This document shows positions 45,642-57,040 of a stretch of DNA of 64,000 nt, piece by piece (within the stretch, counting starts at the first letter, position 1; every line of letters begins with the position of its first letter). The position numbers were made by a program, and so were the translations under genes. Origin of the DNA: Porphyra umbilicalis (Eukaryota > Rhodophyta > Bangiophyceae > Bangiales > Bangiaceae); contig KV918926.1 in assembly GCA_002049455.2 (NCBI GenBank), positions 1-64,000 of the forward strand, in the 5' to 3' direction. Under the pieces are notes generated by a model. The model was given only the letters and a program-made list of their open reading frames with translations, was not told where the DNA came from and did no database searches.

Positions 45642-46268
45642 ATTCCCCGTTTTAAAGGGGTCGCCGTCCCGGCGGCCAAGAGCCAGGGGGGCGGGCCCTT
45701 ACGCGTGTGGCGGGCGGGCCAGGACGGCTGGCCGCCGGGCTTTCCAGTGTGAGGCCCGGGTGCTGCCCCGGTCCTCACCAGCGATGGCCGCCCCTGATCG
45801 TGGGGGCGCCCCCGCCGGGGCAACGGGATACGCGCCGTCATCGTCCGGTGGACGCGGCAACGGGGGCCAGGGGTGCGCCCGCGTGTCCGGGGCAGGCCCG
45901 CTATCCGCGCCCGGTGGGCCAACAGGGGGGAAGGGATGCCCAGTATGGCATGCCCCGCCCCCCCACCTGGGGGGCTGTCGTGCGGGCCCCCCCGCAGTGG
46001 GGAGTCGTCCAGGTGGATTGGCCCGCGGGGCGTGGCTGACAGGGCCCGGGGTAAGGGCCCCTGTCCCCACGCAGGGGCTGACAAACAGGGGGTAGGCCGG
46101 GGACAGACGGGGAGGACGTCCACTACCGGCCGTCACCGTCCCCCCCCCACCGTTACTCGAGTTGAGAGCTTCCCTATCTTCCCTCTGTGCGCAGGGCCCC
46201 TCCCTCCCGAGTGCCCTCCCCCTCGCCGTCTCTCTCACCCGGGCGCGGAGGCTATGGCCTCCTCACGG

Positions 46269-46922
46269 TCATCGGCAGTGGCGCCGACCGAGGAGATGGC
46301 TTCCCCACGGACGAGGCGCGCCACGCCGGCGCCGCGTGGGACGCCGGCGTCGGCTACGGCCAAGTCGGGCAGCCCTGCGGTGGGGTCCTCGCGGGTGAGC
46401 GGGGCGCCGGAAAGTACGGGCGCGGTTCTTGGCACATGTGGGGCAAGCTGCCACCCACCCGAACACATCCTTCGCCAGCGAGAGCCAGTAGTATCGGTCC
46501 TTCAGGGTCTGGTACATGCGCGTCCCACCTGGATGCGCAGCCAAGGGGGAGGATTGCTCCGCTCGTATTACGTCCTTGACTCGGGACTGGGGGACCAGTG
46601 CCTGCTGGGTCCCCTCGTGGTGTCCGCGACGGCACAACAACTCGTCTGCGTTCTCGTAGAAGCGCGTGGGCGTCGGGCTGTCAAGTATCTTCTGGACCCC
46701 CTGAAAGACTTCGTCTGTCGCCTGCTTCTGGACTAGCTCGCCCAGGGGTATGATGGCGGTCTCCCTGTTCTCGGGGAGTCGGGGGTCGAGTACCGCCCCC
46801 GATCGAGTGGTCACCCCGACTGTGGGGATCTCCTGGGAGATGGGTCCCGTGTCCAGCCCCTCAGTTGGAATCCGGGATAGAGCGTCAGCCACCGCATGTT
46901 GGGGGCCGGGCTCGTATTCCAC
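46269..46922 (-). pseudogene. gypsy B end of RNase H and integrase N-terminal part
   Basis: The frame begins EYEPGPQHAVADALSRIP, the usual RNase H end of gypsy Pol. It later shows the integrase H/C zinc-binding signature (AAHPGGTRMYQTLKDRYYW...CPTCAKNRAR). I do not recognise further integrase sequence. The remaining stretch to the LTR (45642-46268) is G+C-rich and shows nothing. Confidence 0.8.
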
Positions 46923-46964
46923 CTCATAGTAGAACTCCGAGAGGAGGATGCGCCAAAGATTTAG

Positions 46965-48809
46965 TCAATTGTTGGTGCAGGCCGTCGTGGTTAGTATCCA
47001 CTTCAGTGCCTTGTGGGCACACCGGATGAGGAACTTGGTGCCTTCGATGTACGGTCGTAGTAAACCAACCGCCCACACCACACCTAGTCCCTCAATCTCA
47101 ATGACGGTGTACTTCTTCTCCTCCGGTAGTAGGCCCTTACTGAAGTAGCCTACGGGCAGAAACTTGCCATCGAGTTGCTGCTGTAGTAGGCAGCACCCTA
47201 GCTGGTCGTTGCTAGCGTCCACATCGATGATGTACTTCCCCTCCCTGCGCTGTATCGCAAGGATGGGCGGGTGGCATAGCTGTTCGCGTAGTTTGTCGAA
47301 CGCGTTCTGTTCCTCCGGTGTAAGGGGACGCAACCGCTTCGGAAGCTTTATGCTGTTCGAGTTGTTCAGCGGCTTCGCGGTCTTAGCGAAGTCTAATGTG
47401 AACCAACGGTAGACATTGCACATCCTCAGGAAACTCCTGAGTTGGGTTTGGGTCTGGGGGAAGCTGACCTTCTGAATGGCCTTGAGGTTCTTCTCGTTCA
47501 CACTCAAGCATCGTGGCCGTACTACATGGCCAAATTACTCCACCTCGTTAGTCAAGAGGTGGCGCTTTTGTGCCTTGAGGGTGACCGCGTGCTTCCCGAG
47601 TAAGGTGAGCACCGTGTCCAAAAGCGACAGGTGCGACTCGGCATCGGCGGGGAAGATGATGAGGTCGTTCAAGTAGAAGAGCACATTCTGCCACTTGACT
47701 CCGGATAGGATCATGTCAATAGCCCGCTGGAAAGTGGCAGGGGCATTGCACAGGACAAACGGAAGACGCGTACACTGGTACGTCCCACAGTGGCAAGTGA
47801 ATGCCGTCTTCGGCTTATCCTCCTCGGCTAGGGGGATCTGCCAGTACCCCGCGTCGCAGTCCAACGTGGAGAAGAACTGTGCATCCCCTAATGAGTCGAG
47901 CCAGGCGTCCATCCGGGGTAGTAGATACGAGTCGCGTACTGTGCGCTCGTTCAACTGCCGATAGTCGATGCAGAACCGGGGACTACCGTCGGGCTTCGGA
48001 AACAGTACCACGGAGCTGGCCCATTCACTCTGGCTGGGCTCTATAACTTCGAGCTTGAGCATTCGGTCGACTTGGGCATTGATGAGTTCCCTAGTTTGGG
48101 GACCCATCCGGTAGGGGTTGAGCCGGACGGGCTTGAAGCCCGGCTTCAACTCGATCCGGTGCTCCGTGGCCTTGATGGAGCCCGAGTGCCCACTCCAGAG
48201 GGCTCGGTGCTTCTCCAGTAGGGCGAGCACTTGAGGCCGCAGCCCCTTGGGCACGTTCGAATTATGAACGTGGGGCTCCTCCACGGGGTCCATCGCGTCG
48301 GGCGCGGTGGTCGGGCTGGGGCTGAGTGCAGCCCAGTCCTCCCGGGATATAGCGGCTACCGTACCGGAGTAGGCCGACATATGCCCCATGAACATGCCCT
48401 TGGGGAGTCGCTTACTCGTATTCCCCGTATGGGTTACCTCAACCCACGACGTCTGGTTGGCGGTGCTGTCCAAGGTGCCAGTGGCGACATGCACGCGGTG
48501 GCGCTCATACACTCGATGGCGCTGGGTGATGACCCCATTCCCTTGGAATGACGTCTGTACTGGGACGTATCCCCGGGACCGCGGGGGTAAAATCACCTCG
48601 TGTGCTAGGCGCACCCTGGTGTCCGCCTCACTAGCGGCCCCTGACTGGGGTTCTTCCGCCCGGGCATACGCCACCGTCTCACCCCGACGAAGGATGGGGA
48701 CCCTACATCCGTTTAGTAACCGGATGTACCCCTTGGGCCCGCAAATGTTAGGGACATTGACGTCAGTGTAGTCGGTCCCCAGGAGTAGAGGGACCGACAT
48801 GCAACGCAC
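46965..48809 (-). pseudogene. gypsy B reverse transcriptase and RNase H
   Basis: The frame 48809-47535 carries the RT: KPGFKPVRLNPYRMGPQTRE, FPKPDGSPRFCIDYRQLNERT, LDCDAGYWQIPL and NAPATFQRAIDMILSG. 47507-46965 carries the connection and RNase H parts (IDVDASNDQLGCCLLQQ, FSKGLLPEEKKYTVIEIEGL). This is the enzyme pair that copies element RNA and removes the RNA strand. Fossil with few interruptions here. Confidence 0.87.
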
Positions 48810-48922
48810 TACCCCACACGTGACTGGGGTGGAGAAGTGCCGACTCGCACCGTCAGAGTCACGGTGCCCGTGATAGGAAGGAGTCCCCCATAAACGTCAA
48901 AAAACTGGACGGTCGCCGCGTC

Positions 48923-49520
48923 TCAAAGCTCCACCTCCATCTCCGGGGGGAGTAGCGCTTCCCGTACTAGGAAGACGCACGACCCCGTGTCGACTATGAC
49001 GCGGAGGGTTAACTCACGCCCCGTGTCTAGCCAGACGCGACTGGCCACCTGGCAGTTGGATCCCGTCAGGATGGCCACCACATTCTGGCCACCGACCCCC
49101 TTCGGGAGGGGTGCGTCCCGAGGGCGGATCCCCTTGGGTCGGGACAGGATGCGAACTGGCATCACATCCACGTCCCGGGTTGGGTCCATCGGTTGCCGCG
49201 GGAAGGGCCCAACACCGGTGGTGACTCTTTTCCCTCCTCGGACTCAGAGGAGGCGGTGGGTCCGCACTCAGGCTCGGTCTGCGGTTCCCCCTTCTCAAGC
49301 GGCGTCGACTCCTCGCCGCTTGAGCTGAAGTCCCCTTGGGGAGTGGCAACGGCTACTCGCCGGCCCGCTCGCGGGGTATTGCGAGAGCCCGAGGGTGTCC
49401 CGAGAGGGGACCACCGACTGGCTTTGGCCAATCGGTCGCGTAGGCGTGCATCCAAGTCGGGGCACACCTCGGCCCAATGGCCCACCTTGCCACACTGCCA
49501 GCAAGGGTACTCTCTCGCCC
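48923..49520 (-). pseudogene. gypsy B zinc knuckle and protease
   Basis: CWQCGKVGHWAEVC, a CCHC knuckle of nucleocapsid type, lies near 49465-49505. An acidic linker follows, then an aspartic-protease-like segment with VIVDTGS near 48985. Fossil. Confidence 0.78.
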
Positions 49521-49820
49521 GGGGTTTGGGTCAGGAAGGCTCATCCCTCGGTCGGAAGCGGTAGAGCGGGTCGTCATCGCCCTCGGAAGTCGAGCCTCCC
49601 GAAGTCTTCGGTCGGGACCCATCGTACGGGGGTCCGAAGTGGGGGCACCCACCGCCCCGACGGTCCGGACGGGGGCGCCCCGCGGTTGGTCACCCCGCGT
49701 CCCCCCAGCGACCCAGGGAAGGGCGGCCGTACGAGCTTACCGCCGGAGCCGGGCCTTCTCCGCGAGCGCTTCTCGCTCCGTGGCCCGCTCCTTGTGCTGC
49801 TCAAGTCGTAGCCAGCGGTG

Positions 49821-51150
49821 TTAGTCGCCCTTAGTCTTGGCGACGCGAGCCAGATCCGCCATAGTCATGCCGAAGGTGTTGCGCTCGCGCACAGTTGCGC
49901 GCGCCGCGCGGTGGACACCTTCCACAAAGCGCCCCTTGAGGGCGCCCTCCCCGTACATGAACCCGCACTCGGTGTTGAGGCGGCGGAGGCGCTCGGCGAG
50001 AGACATCTCGTCCTCGTCATCCCGTTGGACCGCGACGTTCAGGGTCTTGACTAAATTAGCCACTGAGGCCTTGTTGACGTGACGCCGGATCATCCAGTTG
50101 GTGAGCTCCAGGTTTGAAGTGACCTCGCCGGGGTTACCCGCCCAGCGAGTTGGCATCAGGGGTTGTCAGGATAAATATCCGATATCTTGGGCTACTGTAA
50201 TTGCAAACAAAACGCCAATATTCGACATCTTTTTGCGCCAGCAGCTCGGGATATTGACATAGTAACGTCCAGAGCTTCCCGTAGGTGGTCTTTTTTTCTT
50301 CAATGGACAATCATGGACGAATATTCTGCGACATATTCCGGATTATATCCGTATTCTGGCCCGGATACGGCCAAAGAACCGTATTCTGACAACCCCTGGT
50401 TGGCATAACCATCATCACCTTTGACTTGAGAGATTCCTTCGTGAAGTCTTGAAGGATGTAGAAGGCTTCGCCTTTGGACATGTTGTTGTCGTCACAGGCC
50501 TTGGCAAACTTGCGCAAGAACTGGAAGACCTTGGCCGGGGGGGAACTATCCCACTCGTCGTTCACCCCGAAGGACTGAGCCACCATTTTCTTGCGCCGGG
50601 CCAGAGTACGGGCCTGGCGCCGCGTGTAGGCAACCGACTTGTTGTCTAGCGCGTAGGTCTCACAATCTAACATCACCCGGTAGAACGGGTGGTTCACCAC
50701 AATGTTGAGCGGCACCACCAGAGTTGGGGGTGTGGGGGTTGTTTGAGGAGGCCACCCCCCAGCCTCTAGACTGGTCGCGGAGGAGAGTTGCGTCGGGAAC
50801 CCCGGGTCAATACCTCGGGGTACCTCTCGCGCCGCTCCCCCGTCTTGCTCACCCTCCGCCAAGTCAAAAGTCGGTTGGGCCCTCGGGTCAATACCCCGAG
50901 TGCCCTCCCTCACCGTCGACGGCGGGGGGGTAGCACGGAACGCACCAAGTAGGGCCGCAACAGCTGACTCGTCCCCCGAGCGGGAGACGTCAGTGGTCGA
51001 CGACGACGACGGGTTGTCGCGTCGGCGCCGATGAGCAGAGCGTCGGGCTCGGCCCCGCCGCTCAGCGGGCCTGGGCGTAGAGCCCGTCACCATCGAACTA
51101 GCGATCGGGTAACTTCTGACCGAACGACCTCGGCCACGGCGTCTCGCCAC
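49821..51150 (-). pseudogene. gypsy B gag region
   Basis: Minus-strand frames contain a Ser/Arg-rich N-terminus and then a Gag-like helical core. RRQARTLARRKK, VFQFLRKFAKACDDNNMSKGEAFYILQDF and, beyond the hAT-type insertion, LELTNWMIRRHVNKASVANLVKTL and MTMADLARVAK are typical of retroelement capsid-like segments. It is interrupted by the element at 50157-50398. Fossil. Confidence 0.75.
50157..50398. mobile_element. 242-bp hAT-type MITE
   Basis: Ends CAGGGGTTGTCAG and CTGACAACCCCTG are perfectly inverted for 13 bp. A perfect 8-bp duplication, GTTGGCAT, lies at 50149-50156 and 50399-50406. The interior is AT-richer and contains repeated ATATCCG/CGGATA words. There is no ORF. It sits in the gag region of gypsy B, so it is younger than B. 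Confidence 0.9.
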
Positions 51151-51868
51151 TCAAGACCCTGGCCATCCCTGGCACCCCGTAAGCCTGAGGGAGCACGACT
51201 AGAGCTCCCGCCTGCAAGCTCCCGTGCCGATCCTGGCATCGCCGTCCCCTCCCAAGCACCGATAGGGGATCTCCCACCGGGCCCGAGCGCCGGGGGACCG
51301 ATACCGTGGGCTCAGGCGCTGTGCTCAAGCACCGGGGCACCCTTGGCACTCCGTCAACCTGGGGGAGCACAACTAGAGACCCCAACCGCGGGTTCCCGTG
51401 CCGGTGGTGGCACAGACCCACCGCCCCACGTGGTAACGTCAGGCAGTTGTCCTACGCCGAAATGAGTGCCAGCACCCGACAAAACCGCCTCGGGGTGAGA
51501 ACTACCCGATGGGGCGTCTCCCGGGGGGCGAGTCCCAGTCGGATCAAGGCCCGAGGGCAAGGGTTGCAACAAAGTTCGCGCCCCGCGGGCACCCGCATCC
51601 CTGGTGCCTGCACTGGTGTGACGATCGTCAACCGACGATCCGCCTCCGTGGGGGGTAATCTCGTCCGCCCCGGCACCAGGAACCTCGACACCAGGGGGGT
51701 CTCCATTCCCCCCCCCATCGGCCACCGGCCCGGCCGGACTCAGCCAAACCTGGCGTTGCGGGGCGCCACCTGCAGCGCTAGGCACCAAGGGGAGGAGGAC
51801 CAACTAGGTTCCCTCCAAGGCGGGCTGGCGCACCGCCACCACCCCGAGGAAGGTTGAGTTGCCTTCCT

Positions 51869-51885
51869 CCCCTGCTGCTCCACCA
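51869..51885 (-). promoter_or_regulatory. Primer-binding site of gypsy B
   Basis: On the minus strand, TGGTGGAGCAGCAGGGG begins two bases inside the 5' LTR. It is almost the same as the site of gypsy A. Confidence 0.75.
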
Positions 51886-51887
51886 AA

Positions 51888-52616
51888 TGTGACAACACGC
51901 TTAGCCCACCCCACCCAGTCTGGGGGAGGGCGAGCCAAACCGTGTCGCCAGGTAGTCCTGTCGGGGAATACCCGCCCCTGAAGAAAACCCCGAAGAGCAC
52001 ACGCAAACGGCGACGACCGGGGGAGGGCGCCCCGAGCGACAAACACGAGTTGTGTGACCGGAAGTTTTACTTTCCCGCGTCGAAGGCCTCGAGGCGACAC
52101 TCACGCCTCACCCTCTTATCCCATCCGTCTCCCTCGGACCCGCGGAGAACCCTCCTCTGACACCCTCAAAGGACCCTCTGAAAACCCTCCTCAGACATCC
52201 TCAAAGGACCCTCAGAAAACCCTCCTCAGACACCCTCAAAGGACCCTCGGAAAATCCTCCCCTCAGAGTCCACGGGGCCCATAACCCGGAGGACGGCCGA
52301 AGCTTCGAATACTGCCTTGCGTAGAGGCGGGCGAAGGGTGCTACGTGACACCCTCGCGGCGCCCCGGGGTCAGGGGCGCGAAGTAACATAAGTCGATATT
52401 CCAAGGTGGGTGTAGGCAAAATAAGGCCCTTAAGTAGGGGCCCGCCCGGGGGGGTTACGAATCCCAGGGAAGTACTGGAATTGCAGTTGTGCATGGTGGG
52501 CCACGAGGTGATCACAAGTGGGTCGCCAACGGAACATTTTGAAATATGCGTTAGTGGGGCATATTTCCGGCGAATCTGGTTTCCCGCGTGTGTGGGCCAT
52601 GTGACGGACCGTCACA
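51888..52616 (-). repeat. 5' LTR of gypsy B
   Basis: 729 bp, TGTGACAACACG to GACCGTCACA, with the same three ~35-bp tandem units at 52150-52270. Its differences from the partner LTR cluster in the first 170 bp and at the tip. The middle is nearly identical. Confidence 0.88.
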
Positions 52617-54095
52617 CTCTGTACCCTTCTTAGGGAACAGAAGCATATTGGCGTAAACCAAGCGGTGGAACGGGTGCAAAGGCACTTGGTAGCGCACGAC
52701 CTCGTTGCAAAACGACATCACCTCGTACACACGACGCTGGGGGCCCTGGTTCCCAAAGTACGGGACCCCATGAAACTCCGCCACGCGGTTGCCCACTTGG
52801 TCCGGCAACCCGGCTTGCGCCATCACGTCAACGAAGTCGGGCAACGCATCGTACTGCGCGCATACGCGACGCGTGTGCGCACGAGAGTGGTTGCGCACGC
52901 ACATGTCGTACAGACGGTTGTCAGTGGCCCGCGGGACCCCGTCAACCACCTCCACAGGTTCTGAATGTGCGTAGTACGAGCCGCGAGGCCAAAACTGGCG
53001 CAAGATCTCCGGGTCCTTGAAACCATCCACTTCCTGACGGCCCTTCGCGGCGGCATGAGCCCCGTCGATGACCGCCCCGCCATCGGCAACGCCGCCGGCT
53101 ACCGCAATCGCGGCCGAGTCCGCCATGGCGGTGGCCAATCGGGGTGTTGACCCTGGACGCCTACGCCGCGCTAGCCGCCCTTGCCGCCGTCGCCACCGGG
53201 CTTGCCGCGCTTGCCGCCGCCGACGCCGCGCTTGCCGCCCTTGCCGCCGTCGCCGCCGGGCTTGCCGCACTTACCGCGCTTGCCGCGCTTGCCGCCGTCA
53301 CCGCCGTGCGCGCCGCCCCCCCCCCACCCAGCGCAAACCCATACTCACCGTGTCCGCAACCTCGCGGTTAGCCACTCCGCGGTAGCGCACCCCTACTGAA
53401 CCCTGCCGTTAGGCCGCGACCTGTGCGTGAACACGAAGACGGGGGATGGCCCCGTGCTTACAAAACGCGGACCCGCGCCCCGGCTTTCGCCTCGTCGCCG
53501 AGGTAGTCAAACCCCCGACGATGTCGGCGCCTGCCGGCAACGACGATGACCACCCAGCAAGTGCTGCACCGCGCGCACAACTCGGTGGTTACCGGTCTTG
53601 GGGTGCGGACCCCACCCCCACTCTCGACAACACGGACCGGCGTCCCGGCTTTCGCCGTGTCGTCGGGGTGGTCAAAACCCCGACGCAGCAGGCGCCACTC
53701 GGCGCTGACGACGGTCGCCCCAACACGTGCTGCCCGACGCACCCGCACATCAATGGGTCCTCACGCCGACGCTCGTCACCCGGCAACCGGCCGCCTGGCC
53801 CCCACGCCGACGCCGACGCCGACCCGCCTGCGCGGGCGCGCGTACGCGCAAGCGCCGATCGGACCCGCAGCGCCAGCTGCCCGCCACCCACGCCCACGCG
53901 TGGGTGGCCGGACGGTCACGACCGATGACGGCGAGCCGCCACCCCTTCCCGATCCGGACTGGTCGGCGCGCCGCTCACGGCTCCCGCCGCCTGGGCAGTT
54001 ACGCCCGCGCGAGCCCGTAAGAGGCCGCGATCGCCCAATCGGGTTTCACCATCCTCGGATCTTACCGGGACGGTTCGAATCTCGCGCTGGAGGTA

Positions 54096-54491
54096 TGTAG
54101 CATATCTTTGCTCCCAATTGGCAATTGGCCACAAGTAGCCCCCTTGACTGACCAAAGCCCATGTATTGTGGGAATTGGCCTGTGGCACGCCCTCTGGGGG
54201 GCTACTTCCGCATTGTTCATGTTTTTTTGTGTATTTGCTTGCCTGTCTTATCTGTCTGCCGGCACTCATTACGATCGCTTGTGATCGGACGGTGGATAGA
54301 CCGGTGCCCTTGTTTGTATGAAATCACCGTGGGCCCGGGGTCGCCGTCGTGAACGCCACCCGGCTTCCCATCGGATGCCCTTCAACAAAAGGTCTTTCTT
54401 CCTCGCCGTGACGGCGATAGAACTCGCTGTATTGCTTGGCTACGGTCCGTCTCAGTAAACCGGTAATTGAACCAACGTTATTAATACCACA
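54096..54491 (+). repeat. 3' LTR of gypsy A
   Basis: A 396-bp LTR from TGTAGCATATC to ATTAATACCACA. A purine-rich CTGGAGG stretch adjoins its left edge. It differs from the 5' LTR at about 47 positions by eye. Confidence 0.88.
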
Positions 54492-54544
54492 AAGAATGCG
54501 CCACCCCGCGCCCGTTGGGCAAGAAGCCCACCGAACGGGCCTCG

Positions 54545-55160
54545 TAGGACACGGCGCCGCCGCCGCAGAGGGTCCAAAATCTTGCAGCGGCGCCGCCGCG
54601 CCCCAGCGCCGCGCTGGCGGAACCACCTGGTCGTCGCCGCCGCTGCCGCCGCCCGTCATGGGCGGCGCGCCCCCACGCCAAGGACGTTGCGGCCCCCGCC
54701 TTCTCCCTACGCCAGGGGAGGAGCGCGTTTTGTGTAGCCCGCGCCGCTATTGTCGCAGCGCAAATTGGACGAAGGAAAGACCTCCCTTAGTCAGCATCGC
54801 CGCGCACGCCGACGACGACGGAAGCGCACGAAGATGGGCGTCTGGCGCCGGCGGCAAGACGGCGGCCTACTGAGCCGCGCTTGATCCGGCGGCGCCGCCG
54901 CAGAGGACTCAAAGGTCTGCAACGCCGCCGCCGTTCCCTAGCGCCGCGCCGGCGGAAGTACCCCGTTGTAGCCACCGCCGCAGACGCCCGCCAGGGGCGG
55001 CACGCCCTCACGCCGAGGGAGTTGTGGCCCCTGCCTTGCCCGTACGCTTAATGGGAAGCGTGTTTTGTGGAGTTTGCGCCGCCGTCGTCGCATCGCGAAG
55101 TGTACGACGGGAATACCTACCTCTGTCGGCGTCACCGGGCCCGCCGACGACGACAGGGGC
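54545..55160. repeat. Internal tandem repeat of D, two ~337-bp units
   Basis: CCGCCGCAGAGG, GCCGCGC.GGCGGAA and GCG.GTTTTGTG recur in order about 337 bp apart, with substantial divergence. It is G+C-rich, non-coding interior of element D. Confidence 0.7.
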
Positions 55161-55689
55161 AGACAAAGACGCGCGTCGCGTACGACCGCAAGACTGTCGC
55201 ATAAGTCTTGAGCGCCCGCTCCTGCACCGCCGGTGTACCGTTGCGCCCCTCTTGCGACTCCGCAGCTGCCGTTCAGCAATTACCAGTGAACAACGCACGC
55301 CGCACGCGACACTGATCGGAGACATGCCTGCGATCGGGTCGGCTTCCGGTCACCAACAAGCTGCGATTCGGTTGGGCTGTCTGTCTCGGTCCCGGAGAGG
55401 AGACGAAGGCTACGTCGGCAACCGCCGACACCCACCACAACTTGGACCGCGTCGTCGACTCCCTTGTCGAGCCGCCACCTATGCAACTGCCCCATCCGGG
55501 GGGCGGGGCACCGCGGGCGCGCCGTGCACGCGCACATATCTTGCCACAAGGACAGCTTGGCCGCCGAAGCCGGCGCCAGATACAGGTGACGCCTGTTCGC
55601 CACCATATGTGGCCCACTGAGCGGTGCACCGCATCGTATCGTCGTTGACGCAAAGATTATGACCCCCTTTCGGTTCAAGAGCCTGTTTC

Positions 55690-57040
55690 AATGAGCGCCC
55701 GCCCCGGCGGGGCTGTCCCTCACGGATCGCTTCAGCATCGCACCATGTGCGGTTCCATGTCAGGTAGAAAGTGGACGCTGACGACCATGATCGACCATGG
55801 TTCCACGAAATCGGGCCGCGTCGACGGCGCCCCGACTCAGTCTCCGTCCCGTGACGCAGGGCAGACTGGTCAAGTGTGTCGACGACAGTCATTGGCGTCG
55901 CTTCCCATTTCTTTCTCTACAAAGCCGACCGGATCGGCTCCGCCGCTCCAAGCACGCATCGCACCGAGCCGTTCCGCGTCCTCCACGGCGGTGCGCTGTA
56001 AGCCAATCAGCGAACGCCCGAAAGGGACAGCTTCTCGGCGTGCGTCCCGGTGGTGCCGGTTCCATCTGCTTGATCTCGCATCGGGGGGAAGAGGATGCTG
56101 ACGCCGATGTCCGCTTGTCGCGCGGCCGAATACGATTGCGTCGACGACGCTCTTGATCAGTCGCCGTCAGCGACTCAGTCGTCGATGCCACCGACGCGCC
56201 GCCGCCGTCGTCGACGACCATTCGTCCTCGGGGATGCCCCGTGTTGCCGACGAGCAACAATTTATTGCAGGGGCGTCACCCGCCGCCGGGCTGCTGCCCG
56301 CGCAGACATCCCGACAACACGGGGTCGGACAGGCCGCGTGCGCCGACGCCCGCCACGGGAGTTGCCCTTCCCTATCCTCAACGGGGCCGATCTTGGCGGC
56401 TCCGCCGCCCCACCACGCATCGGTACGAGCCGGTACCCCCCCCTCCGAGGCGGAGCGCTGGTCACCAATCATCGCCCGCCCCAAAAGGGAGTCTCGTACG
56501 TATGCGCGACGGCGAGGCCGGCTCCGTCGGCCCGATCTCTCGTGACGGGACGAGGACAGCGACGCCATTCTTGCCCGTCGCGCCGCGCAATCCGATGGCG
56601 TCGACGACGCCCTTGATCAGTCACCGTCAGCGACTCAGTCGTCGATGCCGCCGACGGACCGCCGCCGTCGTCGACAATCATTCGTCCTTGAGGAAAACCC
56701 GCGTTGCTGACGACCTACAACAATCGAGCGACACCGCGTGTCGGAGGCGTCACCCGCCGCAAAGTCTCTGCCCGCGCGGTTGTCCCCTTGACACGATGAC
56801 AGACAGGTCGCGTGCGCCGACGCCCGGAACGGGCGTCGGCCCACCCCCTCCTCAACAGGGCCGACCGTGGCGGTTCCACCGCCCCACCACGCATAGATTC
56901 GTACAGACAAACGCCCGTTTCGAGGCGGAGCGCTCGTTTCGAATCAGCGCCCGCCTCAGACGGGCAGATCGCGGCCACGCGTGCCAACGGTGCCCGGTCC
57001 GACGAATCGACCTCGGGTCGGGGAAAAAGGACAACCACGA
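55690..57040. repeat. Internal tandem repeat of D, three ~465-bp units
   Basis: A landmark of the type GGCTCCGCCGC..CA.CACGCAT occurs near 55930, 56395 and 56870. CGACTCAGTCGTCGATGCC occurs at 56171 and 56631. The units are diverged and contain no convincing ORF. A similar internal design is seen in element L. Confidence 0.7.

Larger units (their letters stand above)
44914..52616 (-). mobile_element. Ty3/gypsy element B (7.7 kb, young fossil)
   Basis: LTRs of 728 and 729 bp, about 97% identical by eye, lie inside a perfect 5-bp duplication CTCTG (44909-44913 and 52617-52621). LTR tips are TGTGAC/GTCACA. The parts on the minus strand are: primer site, gag, zinc knuckle, protease, RT, RNase H and the N-terminal part of integrase. 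No chromodomain is seen. It is inserted in the antisense ORF of gypsy A and itself carries an hAT-type element at 50157-50398. It is broken, with about half a dozen interruptions, despite the young LTRs. Confidence 0.88.
43458..53126 (-). pseudogene. Antisense ORF of gypsy family A (split by element B)
   Basis: On the strand opposite to pol, a reading frame opens at 53126 (MADSAAIAVAGG) and contains GSYYAHSEPVEVVDGVP and LHPFHRLVYANMLLFPKKG before meeting element B at 52616. Further minus-strand coding-like sequence continues left of element B (44913-43458), ending in a run of acidic residues about 120 bp from the end of pol. Copy A' carries the start of the same ORF in the same place and direction. 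I recognise no family. In some plant gypsy groups (Grande, RIRE2, Retand types) antisense ORFs occupy this position. Fossil with a few interruptions. Confidence 0.65.
18637..54491 (+). mobile_element. Ty3/gypsy chromovirus, family A (fossil, split by four insertions)
   Basis: LTRs of 396 bp lie at both ends, and the flanking 5-mers ACGAA (left) and AAGAA (right) match at four of five positions. In order: primer site, gag with a CCHC knuckle, protease, RT, RNase H, integrase, chromodomain, C-terminal extension, an antisense ORF, 3' LTR. The pieces on either side of each insertion are collinear with copy A' and with each other. Without its insertions (20077-24669, 26638-34554, 36462-41934, 44914-52616) it is about 10.2 kb. 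The LTRs differ by about 12% by eye, so it is old. It is broken, with roughly ten interruptions besides the insertions. Confidence 0.88.
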
